A stretch of DNA of 64,000 nucleotides from Hyphomicrobiales bacterium (GTDB taxonomy: Bacteria > Pseudomonadota > Alphaproteobacteria > Rhizobiales > Beijerinckiaceae), in assembly GCA_930633495.1 (NCBI GenBank), contig CAKNFJ010000001.1:3433001-3497000 (forward strand), written 5' to 3'. Numbering within the stretch: position 1 is the stretch's first letter; each line of letters starts with the position of its first letter. The position numbers and the translations under genes are program-made. The notes beneath the pieces were generated by a model that saw only the letters and a program-made list of their open reading frames with translations, searched no databases and was not told where the DNA came from. Shown here in pieces: positions 9,916-19,638 of the stretch.

Positions 9916-10535
9916 TCCGGCAATCTATCAGATCGCCACGCCCGCGGGAGCCCGCATCCGCGCAGCTGCCGCACTGTCCCGTCTGTTGCCTATCGGCCGG
10001 AGTGACGCCGCGAGAGATTGTTTACCAACACAGCGATCTTGGGCGGCCTGACTTGGAAACCATGTTAGAATCCAAGAGTTTGGAAGCGCCGAGAGGGATG
10101 TCGTGACCGCGCGGGACTGGCTTCAGATCAGAGGCGAACTCGACGAGTTGCTGCCGGGCGACGCAGAGCGTCCGGAGACGAGGGATGTGAACGATGTGCA
10201 GCCCTCTCGTGTGCGAAGCTTCTCCGAAGACGCCCTCATGAGGCATGTCGCCGATGCGCTGCGCGGCAGTGAGATCGGACCACTCGGCGGGAATGCGCCG
10301 CGGCCCCGGCCGCGTCCTCGATAGATGCGAGAACCTCGCCGCATTTCGGCAGGCGAGCCCTGTAGGTTGATTGGCATTTTTGTCCGGAGCCGAACGCCGG
10401 ACACCCGCAATACGACCCATGGCCCACACAAAAGCCATAGCGGTTGCGAGCATAGCCGCACCGTCTTTCTGACTTGACGCCGACGCCCTTACGGCGCGCC
10501 GCATGATCAGCAGGCGTCCTGCTGAATACCTCCGG
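9916..10535. other. Intergenic region, one doubtful short open frame
   Basis: No gene with family features is seen in these 620 bases. A GTG-started frame at 10103-10324 (+) has GAGAGGG five bases upstream and encodes 73 residues ending in an Arg-Pro repeat produced by a simple-sequence GC stretch. It could be a small gene, but composition and ending argue against it. Confidence 0.3.
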
Positions 10536-13500
10536 CTAGGCCACGAGTTGCGGACGGAATAGAACGTCGACGCCGTAGCTTGTGGAGTTGTAACTGTTGG
10601 TCGGAAACAGGCTGCTCGACCCATACGCATACACACCATTGCCTCCGCTGGAGGATGAGGATGGCGCGGTCAGCAGTCCGTTGGTGAGGTCCGTGGCAAA
10701 CAGGTTGGGATCGGCCGCATAGTTTCCTGAGGTATGATAGGACGCAACATAGGTTGTGTCCGCAGAGATCGTCACCGGGGTGGCGAAGTTCACCTGCTGC
10801 CAGCCGCTCGCCGTCTCGTTGGTGAAGGTGGCCGTCGCGAGCAGGGTACCGGTGCTGGTCCACAGATTCGCGACATGGGTCCCCGTATTCGATGCGCCCT
10901 TGTAGAAGCGCAGGCCCGTGATGTCGCCGGCGCTGGAGGCCTGGAACTTGACCCCTAGTTCCACCGAGTTGGGGTCGTTGACCGCGGTCATGCTGGGCGT
11001 TGGATTGGAGCTGAACAGGCTGACGATATTCGCGGATGCGGGGTTCACCGCAAGGGAAACGGAGGCGCTCGCCGTCCCGCCCCGGCCGTCGGAGATGGCA
11101 TAACTGAAGGATGCCGGTCCGGTGTAGCCGGAGTTCGGCGTGAAGGTCACGGTGTTGGACTGAGCATTGAAGCTTGCCGTACCGTTGGTGCCGCTGCTCA
11201 CGCCGGTCACGGTCAGGCTGTCGCCGTCCGGGTCGCTGTCATTGGCAAGCAAGGTCGAGGCCGAGATCGACAGTGCGGAGTTCTGGGTCGCGTTCAAGCC
11301 GGTGTCGTTTGCTGCTACCGGCATCTGGTTGGCTGTGCCGCTTGCCGGGCTAAAGGTTACGTCCACCCAATAATTGGTCGCGCCGTAGGTGCTGGAGGGG
11401 AACAGATTGCCGCTGCCATAGGCGTACAGGCCATTGTTCCCGGCAGAGGCCGTGAGCGGGCCGCTGACCTGGGCCGTTGTGAAGTAGTTGCCGGTCGCGG
11501 CATAATGGCCGTTGCTGTGATAGCTGGCCACATAGGTCGTGCCGGCCGTGATGGCGATCGGGTTGCTGAATGTCACGGTTTGCCAGCCGCTCGCTGTTTC
11601 ATTTGTGAATGTCGCGGTGGCGAGCAGGGTGCCCGTGCTGCTCCACAGAGAGCCGGTATGGGTCCCGGTATCGTTGACCCCCTTGTAGAACTTAATCCCC
11701 GTGATGGTGCCGGCGGAAGACGAAGAGAAACGCACGCCGAGATTGACCTGCGACGAATCAGGATCGGACAGGATTGCCGGCGTGGCCGAGCTGGAAAAGA
11801 GGCTCACGGTGGCCCCCGCCACGACGATATTGAAGGTCTCGCTCGCTGCGAGGCCGCCGCCATCGGTCGCCGATACCTTGACGCTGATCGTGCCGGTGGC
11901 ACTGGGCGTGCCGCTGAAGGTGCGTGTCGTCGTGTTGAAGGTCAGCCATGCGGGCAGGGCCGAGCCGTCGCCGGCCGTCGCGGAATAGGTCAGCGAGTCG
12001 CCGGTGTCGATGTCGGTGAAGGTGCCGGCGGGAAGCGTCAGGGAGAAGGCCGAGCCGACGCTGGTGTTTTGGTTGCTGGTCTGGACCGCCAGCACCGGGG
12101 CGTCGTTCGCACCATGAACGGTGACCGTCAGCGTCGCCGAGGAGGTGGCGCCGGCCGTGTCGCGCATGGTGTAGGTGAAGACCTCGGTCAGCGTGTTGGA
12201 CGCCTGCCGCAAGGCCTGGACCGTGGCATTGGTCTCGTTGACCGTGTAGGTGAACGCGCCGGAGGCATTGAGCACGAGGCTGCCATAGGCTCCGGCCAGG
12301 GCCGCGCCGAGCGTGCCGGCCGTCGCGCCGAAGCTCACGGCCGAGACGGTCTTGGTGTCGCCGGCATCCGGGTCGGTGTCGTTGGTCAGCACGTTGCCGG
12401 CCGCGGCCGAGCCGCCGCTGGCATTGGCGATGCCGCCCTTCTCGGTCGCGTCACCCGTATCGGCCACCGCCGTCGGAGCGACATTCGGCGCCCCCGCCAC
12501 GACGATATTGAAGGTCTCGCTCGCTGCGAGGCCGCCGCCATCGGTCGCCGATACCTTGACGCTGATCGTGCCGGTGGCACTGGGCGTGCCGCTGAAGGTG
12601 CGTGTCGTCGGGTTGAAGGTCAGCCATGCGGGCAGGGCCGAGCCGTCGCCGGCCGTCGCGGAATAGGTCAGCGAGTCGCCGGTGTCGATGTCGGTGAAGG
12701 TGCCGGCGGGAAGCGTCAGGGAGAAGGCCGAGCCGACGCTGGTGTTTTGGTTGCTGGTCTGGACCGCCAGCACCGGGGCGTCGTTCGCACCATGAACGGT
12801 GACCGTCAGCGTCGCCGAGGAGGTGGCGCCGGCCGTGTCGCGCATGGTGTAGGTGAAGACCTCGGTCAACGTGTTGGACGCCTGCCGCAAGGCCTGGACC
12901 GTGGCATTGGTCTCGTTGACCGTGTAGGTGAACGCGCCGGAGGCATTGAGCACGAGGCTGCCATAGGCTCCGGCCAGGGCCGCGCCGAGCGTGCCGGCCG
13001 TCGCGCCGAAGCTCACGGCCGAGACGGTCTTGGTGTCGCCGGCATCCGGGTCGGTGTCGTTGGTCAGCACGTTGCCGGCCGCGGCCGAGCCGCCGCTGGC
13101 ATTGGCGATGCCGCCCTTCTCGGTCGCGTCACCCGTATCGGCCACCGCCGTCGGAGCCAGATTGCTGCTGGCGCCCGAGGTGAAGACGACATCGACCCAA
13201 TAGTTCGCGGCACCATAGGTGCTGGTCGGGAAGATACCGGTCGAACTGTTGCCGCCATAGGAATAGACGCCGTTCCCGCCGGCGACCGTTGTTGTGGCGG
13301 GGGCGGTGAGAGGGCCGTTCGTCACGGCTGTCGTGAAGTAATTGTCGGTCGCCACATAGGCGCCGGTCGTATGGTAGGAGGCAATGTAGGTCGTGTTGGC
13401 CGCGATCGAAACGGCTGACGGCAAGACGACCGTCTGCCAGCCGCTCGCCGTCGTATTGGTGAAGGTCGTGCTGCCGAGGAGGGTGCCGGTCGATGTCCAG

Positions 13501-16500
13501 ATATCGACGACGTTGATGCCGGCGTCGCTGGCACTGCGATAGAATTTGAGAGCGGTGACCTGGCCTGCCACGGAGGATGTGAACTTCATCCCCAGTTCGA
13601 GTGGCGACCCGTCATTGAGGTTGAGCAACGACGGCGTGCTCGAGGCGCTGAACAGGCTGACGGGAGCCGCTCCGGGAGGAAGGACGGTCAAGCTGACACT
13701 GGCCGTGGCTGTCCCGCCGCGCCCGTCGGAGACCGTGTAGCCGAAGCTCGCCGGCCCCGTATAGCCGGGGTTGGGCGTGAAGGTGATGGTGTTGTTCTGC
13801 GGATTGGACTGGGTGTTGAGAACGACGGTGCCGTTCGTCGCCGCACTCACCCCGATGATGATCAACGCATCGCCATCCGGATCGCTGTCGTTGGCGATCA
13901 GAGATGCCGCCGTGATGGTCGCGGCCAGGTTTTGTGAGAGGGCCGGCCCGGTGTCGTTCGCGGCGACGGGCAAGCTGTTGACGGTGCTGGGATTGAACAT
14001 GACGTCAACCCAGTAATTCTCCGATGAATACGTGTTTGACGGGAACGCGGTACTGCTGCCGTAAACATAGACGCCATTGCCGTTTGCGAGGGCCGTCAAC
14101 GGGCCGCTCGTCACATTGCTCGTGAAATAGTCTGGTGTGACAGAGTAGTGGCCTACATTCGTGTGATAGGAGGCGACATAGGTGGTATTCGCCGACACCG
14201 TGATCGGGTTGGCAAAGGTCACGGTTTGCCAGCCGGTCACGCTTTCGTTCGTGAAAGTTGCGGTTCCCAGCAAGGTGCCGGTGCTCGACCAGAGCTGGCC
14301 GGTGTGGGTTCCGGTGTCCTGGCTGCTCTTGTAATAGCGGATGCCGCTGATCGTGCCGGCTATCGAGCTTTGAAACCGGATGCCCAGCGTCACGGCGCTT
14401 GAATCCGTGACGTTCAGGAGTGCGGGGGTTGCCGAGCCTGGGAAAAGGGTAACGTAAGACGGAGCGGTCACGACGACCGTGCGGCCCGCGGAAGGCGTTT
14501 CCAGATTGATGGAATCGTCGACCGCACGTGTCTTGATGGTGTAGGTGCCGGCGACCTGTGGAGACCAAGTATAGGTCCAGTTCTCATCGCCCGTTGCATT
14601 ATACCAGTTCAGGCCACCATCGGTCGATACTTCGACGGCGCCTATGACGCCGCCGCCGTAATCAATTGCCGTTCCGGAAATCGTGATTGCCGTTTCGGCT
14701 ACGAAGCTTGCGATCGGATTGATGGTGGAGACCGGAGCGGTGGTGTCCGTCGAAGCGGTCGCGGCGACCAGCCCCGACTGAAGCGTCGTCGGCTGAATCC
14801 CCATATCGGCCAAAAGGTTGATCATCGCCTGCTGCACGCGCGGGTCGGTCGGCGTCGGTGCGAGATCATGGTTGTCGCTCAGGCCCCAGGACCAATAGAC
14901 CGTCCCGGCTCCGAAGACCAATGCGCCGCTGGGGGCGCGATAAAGCGTCAGGCTGTGCGTGGAGATGCCGGCTCCAACGGTGTTGCCGTAATCGAGCAGA
15001 TAGCTGTTGACCGGAAGCGTGGTCGAAGAGAGCCGAACCAGGCCCGCAGGGTCGAAGCCGTTATCGGGCGCTTCATCCCACTCGTAGCCGAGATAGTTCT
15101 GTGTCAGCGTCGCCGTTTGCCCGGGCTGAAGATCGGCGACGCTGGTGTCGCGCCAGAAGCGCAGATCGGCGTCGTCGTAGGAAATCGTGATAGCTTGAAG
15201 ATTGTTCTGGCCGACATCGTCGACCTGGAACATCTGTCCGATCAGGGCGTTTTCCGGCACCCCTGCGCCATTCGCCGGCGTGCTCAGGCGCGGGTCGCGG
15301 AACGTCCCGGTCCATTCGTCGCTCGGATCGATCGAGCCCGAAGGCGACCAGGTTTCCTTGTAGGAGATCAGGGTGCGGTAGGCGGTGGCGTCGCTGCTGA
15401 TGCTGTTGCCCCAGCGCGTGCGCCAATACATCTCGTTGCCGCTCCAGAAGGCCAGATTGACGCCCGCATCGCGTGCGGCCTGGACGTTGGCGCGCTGTTG
15501 CCCCGACCAATACTCGTCGTGACCGACATCGAGGTAGAGATTGTGGTTGAGAAGCAGGCTGCCGTAACGGTCGACGTCGACTCCCGCCATGTAGGAGACA
15601 TCATAACCGTTCTGTTCCAGCCAGTAGATCGCGGAATATTCGGCTCCGAACAGATAATCCTGCGGGCCCGAAGCGGTCCCCACGCTTCCACGGGTGGCGA
15701 TCGGACGATTATAGCTTACTGCATAGGCGCGCCCGGCTCCTTGCCCCGTCGCGGGGCCGTTACCGCCGTAGAAATTCGCGCCCCCCCAGCCATTATAGGC
15801 CTGCCAGGTCGTGTCCGAGGTCTGGAAAACAATGTCGCTCGTGCTGCTGTCGTCCCGCACGATGAACGGGATATGGTTTACGCCGAAGGTTCCATCCTGA
15901 CGGACCAGCTTCGCGATATAGACGCCTGACACCGCATCGGTTGGTATATCCCAGGACGCGGAAATGCCCCAGTTGCCGGCGTCGACGAGGCCGGTGGTCG
16001 CGTCGCGCAATGGCGCAGGCTGGTTTTGCGTGCCCGTGTGTTGGATGGTGGAGACCAATCGAGCACCCATGCCGCCATAGTAGCCGAGCCGGTAGATCTC
16101 GATCCGATAGTTCGAGGAATCCGTGTTGATCTTGAAGTCGACCCGATTGCCGATATTGGTGCTGATGTCGGTCGCAAAGCCTTCGATATTCGAACTGCCG
16201 GCGCCCTCGATATCCCATACGCTTTGCGGGGTTCCCTGCTTCTGGTTTTCGAGCGCGATCCGGCTCAGGCCAGTCGGTGCGGCGGCCGCAAGGAGGTTGG
16301 AGGAGGCCGTATCCGTTGCCGAAGGGGCGGCGGTCATGGTCGTCACCGAACCGGACAGGGTTCCGATCTGACCGGTCGTGCTGGAAGCAGCCTGTCCACC
16401 CACCAGCGCCCATTCCTTGATCGGGGCGACGTTCTGTGTGGACATGTCGGCGCTGACCGAGGCACCCATCGTGGCGGTCATATCGGCCAACAGGTAGTCC

Positions 16501-17024
16501 GCTCCGCCGGATGCCTGGGTGCCCTGCAACTGGCCGCTCAGATGCACATGCTCCGGATGGGCCGCGATCTGGTCGAGCACCAGTGTTGGCGCGAGGAAGT
16601 AGCCGCAGCCGCAAATGGTGGTGGCAGCCTGTGGTGGCGTCGAAGATCCGACGGGGGTAGGAACCGCTGCCGCCGAAGGGACACTGCCGAGGAGAACGAC
16701 GGGCTCCGCTGCAGGGGCCGAGGCGGGGGCGCTTGCCGTTCCCGTTGTAAAGGGGGAATCCGCCGTCCCGCCGGCGCCAGTCCGGATGGTGACGTTCATA
16801 GCCGCCTTCTCCGCGAAAGGAGGCGCGGTTTCGGCAACTGCGAGCGGAGCAATACCGGAGGCGCTCAAGCCCGGAAACTTCCACCAGTTCCGCAAGCTCA
16901 GTAGCGACTTGTATTCGGCGTCAAAATCGAACGCTCCGGCGCTGCCTCGCCGGATAAGGCGCTTCCAGGTTTGTACGTCGAAGCCGGTCTGGTTCAGATC
17001 GGAGGTTTTGTACAGGGACCTCAT
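10536..17024 (-). CDS. Giant multidomain surface/secreted protein with N,N-dimethylformamidase-like and DUF4082 domains
   Basis: The 2162-aa product starts at an ATG with GAGGA upstream. Approximate order: unstructured Ala/Thr-rich N-terminus (1-275); a domain resembling the large subunit of N,N-dimethylformamidase (278-758; EIYRLGYYGGMGARL, VGHDEYWSG, FWSGNEMYWR); an Ig-like domain (770-850); DUF4082 domain 1 (856-1007); a cadherin-like domain (1018-1113); DUF4082 domain 2 (1119-1284); two almost identical VCBS plus Ig units (1290-1512 and 1516-1737); DUF4082 domain 3 (1739-1890); a cadherin-like domain (1898-1994); DUF4082 domain 4 (1998-2160). No Sec signal peptide and no RTX nonapeptides were seen. 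The domain set is that of an exported adhesin-like protein, and two type I systems flank it. Whether the amidase-like domain is active is unknown. Confidence 0.8.
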   Translation of the reverse strand: MRSLYKTSDLNQTGFDVQTWKRLIRRGSAGAFDFDAEYKSLLSLRNWWKFPGLSASGIAPLAVAETAPPFAEKAAMNVTIRTGAGGTADSPFTTGTASAPASAPAAEPVVLLGSVPSAAAVPTPVGSSTPPQAATTICGCGYFLAPTLVLDQIAAHPEHVHLSGQLQGTQASGGADYLLADMTATMGASVSADMSTQNVAPIKEWALVGGQAASSTTGQIGTLSGSVTTMTAAPSATDTASSNLLAAAAPTGLSRIALENQKQGTPQSVWDIEGAGSSNIEGFATDISTNIGNRVDFKINTDSSNYRIEIYRLGYYGGMGARLVSTIQHTGTQNQPAPLRDATTGLVDAGNWGISASWDIPTDAVSGVYIAKLVRQDGTFGVNHIPFIVRDDSSTSDIVFQTSDTTWQAYNGWGGANFYGGNGPATGQGAGRAYAVSYNRPIATRGSVGTASGPQDYLFGAEYSAIYWLEQNGYDVSYMAGVDVDRYGSLLLNHNLYLDVGHDEYWSGQQRANVQAARDAGVNLAFWSGNEMYWRTRWGNSISSDATAYRTLISYKETWSPSGSIDPSDEWTGTFRDPRLSTPANGAGVPENALIGQMFQVDDVGQNNLQAITISYDDADLRFWRDTSVADLQPGQTATLTQNYLGYEWDEAPDNGFDPAGLVRLSSTTLPVNSYLLDYGNTVGAGISTHSLTLYRAPSGALVFGAGTVYWSWGLSDNHDLAPTPTDPRVQQAMINLLADMGIQPTTLQSGLVAATASTDTTAPVSTINPIASFVAETAITISGTAIDYGGGVIGAVEVSTDGGLNWYNATGDENWTYTWSPQVAGTYTIKTRAVDDSINLETPSAGRTVVVTAPSYVTLFPGSATPALLNVTDSSAVTLGIRFQSSIAGTISGIRYYKSSQDTGTHTGQLWSSTGTLLGTATFTNESVTGWQTVTFANPITVSANTTYVASYHTNVGHYSVTPDYFTSNVTSGPLTALANGNGVYVYGSSTAFPSNTYSSENYWVDVMFNPSTVNSLPVAANDTGPALSQNLAATITAASLIANDSDPDGDALIIIGVSAATNGTVVLNTQSNPQNNTITFTPNPGYTGPASFGYTVSDGRGGTATASVSLTVLPPGAAPVSLFSASSTPSLLNLNDGSPLELGMKFTSSVAGQVTALKFYRSASDAGINVVDIWTSTGTLLGSTTFTNTTASGWQTVVLPSAVSIAANTTYIASYHTTGAYVATDNYFTTAVTNGPLTAPATTTVAGGNGVYSYGGNSSTGIFPTSTYGAANYWVDVVFTSGASSNLAPTAVADTGDATEKGGIANASGGSAAAGNVLTNDTDPDAGDTKTVSAVSFGATAGTLGAALAGAYGSLVLNASGAFTYTVNETNATVQALRQASNTLTEVFTYTMRDTAGATSSATLTVTVHGANDAPVLAVQTSNQNTSVGSAFSLTLPAGTFTDIDTGDSLTYSATAGDGSALPAWLTFNPTTRTFSGTPSATGTISVKVSATDGGGLAASETFNIVVAGAPNVAPTAVADTGDATEKGGIANASGGSAAAGNVLTNDTDPDAGDTKTVSAVSFGATAGTLGAALAGAYGSLVLNASGAFTYTVNETNATVQALRQASNTLTEVFTYTMRDTAGATSSATLTVTVHGANDAPVLAVQTSNQNTSVGSAFSLTLPAGTFTDIDTGDSLTYSATAGDGSALPAWLTFNTTTRTFSGTPSATGTISVKVSATDGGGLAASETFNIVVAGATVSLFSSSATPAILSDPDSSQVNLGVRFSSSSAGTITGIKFYKGVNDTGTHTGSLWSSTGTLLATATFTNETASGWQTVTFSNPIAITAGTTYVASYHSNGHYAATGNYFTTAQVSGPLTASAGNNGLYAYGSGNLFPSSTYGATNYWVDVTFSPASGTANQMPVAANDTGLNATQNSALSISASTLLANDSDPDGDSLTVTGVSSGTNGTASFNAQSNTVTFTPNSGYTGPASFSYAISDGRGGTASASVSLAVNPASANIVSLFSSNPTPSMTAVNDPNSVELGVKFQASSAGDITGLRFYKGASNTGTHVANLWTSTGTLLATATFTNETASGWQQVNFATPVTISADTTYVASYHTSGNYAADPNLFATDLTNGLLTAPSSSSSGGNGVYAYGSSSLFPTNSYNSTSYGVDVLFRPQLVA
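11812..12479. repeat. Tandem long repeat, copy 1 (VCBS plus Ig unit)
   Basis: Direct repeat inside the 2162-aa protein gene, 678 bp offset from copy 2. Reading both copies base by base, only two substitutions were found in 668 bases (T versus G near 11932/12610 and G versus A near 12191/12869). The first changes a residue in the FNxTTRTFSGT segment; the second is silent in a Leu-Thr stretch. Confidence 0.95.
12490..13157. repeat. Tandem long repeat, copy 2 (VCBS plus Ig unit)
   Basis: Second copy of the 668-bp unit, separated from copy 1 by ten bases. It encodes residues about 1290-1512 of the giant protein, before copy 1 in reading order. Such identity at synonymous sites points to recent duplication or continuing gene conversion. 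Confidence 0.95.
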
Positions 17025-17768
17025 AATATCCTCGCGGAGAAATAAGAATATATGCGGTTGGATCAGAATTTTTTGGCTTTGATGACTGAGTGTTTAGAAG
17101 GATTTTAACTTGTGCTTACGTACTGTTTGATGAAATTATAGTAATCGTATAATTTAAATTATGGCATACTTTTTTGGCATTTTTACAATATAGATCGTTC
17201 AATGTGCCAATTTTTGGCAAAATCATTGTTGAGTGTGTTGATTTCTAAGGTCATTCTTTGCCAAAAATTTTCATTTTCAACCGAACTAAACGCTAAAAAC
17301 GTCGCTTTAACACATTTTAAAGGAATTTTCCCTTGTGTCTAGCCGCAAAATTCGATGATTGTTCATATCTGGGCATAAGCATTCGTCGGATGGTTAATCA
17401 ACAGCTTGAGGAATTGGGATCGGGCCGATACGAGGACTTCGTCCCGGCCTTCGGCGACGATCCGAAGCGCGAATAAGGCGTGGGGACATTGCGTCATTGC
17501 GCTCGATGGTGCCTTTCAATTGGACGCATTTGCCTCGAAAATCACATTCGCCCCTGATCTTGCTGTGATCTCGGCGAGACTCGTCTTGGTGACGGTGCGG
17601 TGATGTCGCGAATTCCTGTCACAAGGCAGAAGATGCATGTCGCGGCGGCGCGGAGGTCTCAGTGCCTGCGAGACCGCGCGGGCGGTTCTTCGGCCCGCGC
17701 TAGCCGGAAAGCAGCCCATCCATTAACAATCGAGCAGACCCCCTCGGCGGTGACGGGCCTGGATCGAC
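17025..17768. other. Long AT-rich intergenic region between divergent genes
   Basis: The region separates the giant minus-strand gene from the plus-strand CobW gene. Bases about 17040-17340 are markedly AT-rich and carry repeated TTGGCA/TGCCAA elements. From about 17400 the composition returns to the genome average; small frames there (for example a 28-codon one at 17390-17476) have no ribosome-binding site or recognisable family. Confidence 0.5.
17209..17269. promoter_or_regulatory. 13-bp inverted repeat with extra half-sites, possible operator
   Basis: AATTTTTGGCAAA at 17209-17221 is repeated in exact inverted orientation at 17257-17269. The first arm is itself part of a shorter palindrome, TGCCAA-N3-TTGGCA (17205-17219), and a further TTTTTGGCA lies at 17171-17179. 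The group is 150-250 bases upstream of the start of the giant surface-protein gene. Such clustered half-sites suggest binding of a regulator, but none can be named. Confidence 0.45.
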
Positions 17769-18995
17769 ATGCAGATGGAGCAAGCGGGCGAGATCGATCG
17801 GCTGCCGGTCACCGTGCTCAGCGGATTCTTGGGTGCGGGTAAGACGACGTTGCTCAATCATGTCCTGACGAATCGCGAAGGCCTGCGCGTCGCGGTCATC
17901 GTCAACGACATGAGCCAATTGAACATCGATGCGGATCTGGTCCGCAGCGGCGGCGCGAACCTCTCGCATACGACCGAAACGCTGGTCGAGCTCAGCAATG
18001 GTTGCATATGCTGCACGTTGCGCGACGATCTCCTGCTCGAGGTCAGGCGTTTGGCCGAGGAGCGGCGCTTCGATTATCTTCTGATCGAGGGGACCGGGAT
18101 CGCTGAGCCCCTGCCGATTGCGGCAACGTTTTCCTTTCGCGACGAAGCCGGCCTATCCCTGTCCGATGTTGCGAGGCTCGACACGATGGTGACCGTCGTG
18201 GACGCGTTGAGCCTGCTCTCCAGCTATGACAGCCGCGATCTGCTTCGCGACCGCGGCGAGCGGCGCGATCCCTATGACCAGCGGACGCTGGTTGATCTCC
18301 TGGTCGAGCAGATCGAATTTGCCGATGTGGTCGTGATCAACAAAGTGTCGGAGGCGACCGAGGCGACGCGCGCGGCCGTCCGTAAGGTGGTTGCGGCACT
18401 CAATCCCCGGGCCCGCCAGATCGAGACCGACTTCGGCGCGGTTCCGCTCGCGGCGATCCTCGGCACCGGTCTGTTCAGCGAAGCCAAGGCCGCGACGCAT
18501 CCGCTCTGGCACAAGGAGCTCAACAGCCCCGAGACCCATGTGCCGGAGACTGAGGAATACGGCATATCCAGTTTCGTTTACCGGGAAAGACGCCCCTTCG
18601 ATCCCGTCAAGTTTCTGGCGTTTCTCAATCAACCCTGGCCGGGTGTAATTCGCGCCAAGGGGCATTTCTGGCTCGCGACCCGTCCGGACTGGGCGGGCCT
18701 GCTGTCCGTCGCCGGGATGCAGCGCCGGTGCGAACCCATGGGCCTTTGGTGGGCGGCGGTTCCGAGGTCGACCTGGCCGGAGCACCCTCAGTTTCGCGAA
18801 GAGATCGACAGCCGATCGGACGCGATGTGGGGCGATCGCCGTCAGGAGCTCGTGTTCATCGGTTCGGAGATGGACGAAGCCGCCATCCGGGCGTCGCTGG
18901 ACGCCTGTGTCGTCCCATCGGAAAGTGGGTTCGCCCCGCAAACCTGGCGCGGCCTCGACGACCCGTTTCCAGAGTGGCGCTATCCCGATCGATGA
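17769..18995 (+). CDS. CobW/COG0523-family GTPase metallochaperone
   Basis: A 408-aa GTP-binding protein. It has Walker [10 protein letters not shown] near residue 20, the metal-binding CxCC motif in [12 protein letters not shown] near residue 80, a Walker B-type EGTG and the NKxD-like segment VVINKVSE, followed by the CobW C-terminal domain. COG0523 proteins insert or deliver zinc, cobalt or other metals; the long single-CxCC form here is typical of the zinc-limitation branch (ZigA/YciC-like). The ATG at 17769 begins just before the conserved [14 protein letters not shown] stretch. No Zur-type palindrome was recognised upstream and no metal importer is adjacent, so the metal is uncertain. 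Confidence 0.88.
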   Translation: MQMEQAGEIDRLPVTVLSGFLGAGKTTLLNHVLTNREGLRVAVIVNDMSQLNIDADLVRSGGANLSHTTETLVELSNGCICCTLRDDLLLEVRRLAEERRFDYLLIEGTGIAEPLPIAATFSFRDEAGLSLSDVARLDTMVTVVDALSLLSSYDSRDLLRDRGERRDPYDQRTLVDLLVEQIEFADVVVINKVSEATEATRAAVRKVVAALNPRARQIETDFGAVPLAAILGTGLFSEAKAATHPLWHKELNSPETHVPETEEYGISSFVYRERRPFDPVKFLAFLNQPWPGVIRAKGHFWLATRPDWAGLLSVAGMQRRCEPMGLWWAAVPRSTWPEHPQFREEIDSRSDAMWGDRRQELVFIGSEMDEAAIRASLDACVVPSESGFAPQTWRGLDDPFPEWRYPDR

Positions 18996-19344
18996 GATCC
19001 GATGCGGCATCGGAATGGCCGCAAATACGCCGCAGGGCGGGGCGGGCTTGATCCGCGCCCAGGCTCGGATACTCATCGCTTAACCCTGCGGGAAGATCGG
19101 GGACCCAGTCAAATTGACGCTGCTCCCAAATACGGATTAGCTGTATAAATACTTTTCTTGTCGACCAATTCAGGTTTGACCGTCATGCTGTTGCGTCAAG
19201 TGCCTGTCGATCGCTATTCTGACTTCGGTGTCGGTGCTCTTATCTGTAATATTTTCGGGTGCCGGTTTATTTTCGCCGAAATTATATAGATATTCCTCCA
19301 TTTTGTTTGGTAATTTTGCAATCTATGCCCCGGGAGACGCAGTA
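18996..19344. other. Intergenic region, partly AT-rich
   Basis: No gene seen. Bases from about 19130 to 19330 are AT-rich and probably contain the promoter of the second type I secretion operon; no clear promoter hexamers were assigned. Confidence 0.4.
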
Positions 19345-19638
19345 ATGAACACCGAACTCTTTACCGATGGGATCAGCGAAATCACCATCGGCGGCTCGAT
19401 CGTGCGGGTGGACCTGTTCAGTCTTTCGCCGACGGAGCGGGATGCCGACAACGCGCCGAAACGCGTGTTCCGCCAAAGACTGATCTTCTCGGTGGAGTCG
19501 TTCGCGAACTCGGTCGAGGTGATGCAGAAGGCGCTTCAGGGGCTGGTCGATGCCGGTGCGGTTCGGCGGACCGAACCCACTGAGACGCCTCCCTCGAACA
19601 GCCCGCGGTCCCCGAATGTCTCGAGCAATTTCCGCTGA
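19345..19638 (+). CDS. Small conserved protein at the head of the second type I secretion operon
   Basis: A 97-aa cytosolic-looking protein without membrane segments. The ATG at 19345 has GGGAG ten bases upstream; upstream in-frame codons are AT-rich leader and are not likely translated. The central part (ITIGGSIVRVDLFSLSPTE, then RQRLIFSVESFANSVEVM) forms alternating strands and a helix; the tail is Pro/Ser-rich. Its 3' end overlaps the transporter gene, so it is part of the operon. Function is unknown; a role in regulating export or binding the substrate is only a guess. Confidence 0.7.
   Translation: MNTELFTDGISEITIGGSIVRVDLFSLSPTERDADNAPKRVFRQRLIFSVESFANSVEVMQKALQGLVDAGAVRRTEPTETPPSNSPRSPNVSSNFR

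Noticed and set aside
10103..10324. 73-codon frame with a fair ribosome-binding site
   Set aside because: It ends in a low-complexity Arg-Pro stretch and has no recognisable family. It is noted only within the intergenic entry.
11505..13418. Long plus-strand open frame (637 codons) opposite the giant protein gene
   Set aside because: It is the antisense of the repeat region. It is Gly/Arg-rich, contains the same duplicated segment and has no family features, while the minus strand encodes clear VCBS, Ig and DUF4082 domains.
17390..17476. 28-codon frame in the intergenic region before the CobW gene
   Set aside because: No ribosome-binding site and no similarity known to me; length is within chance expectation.
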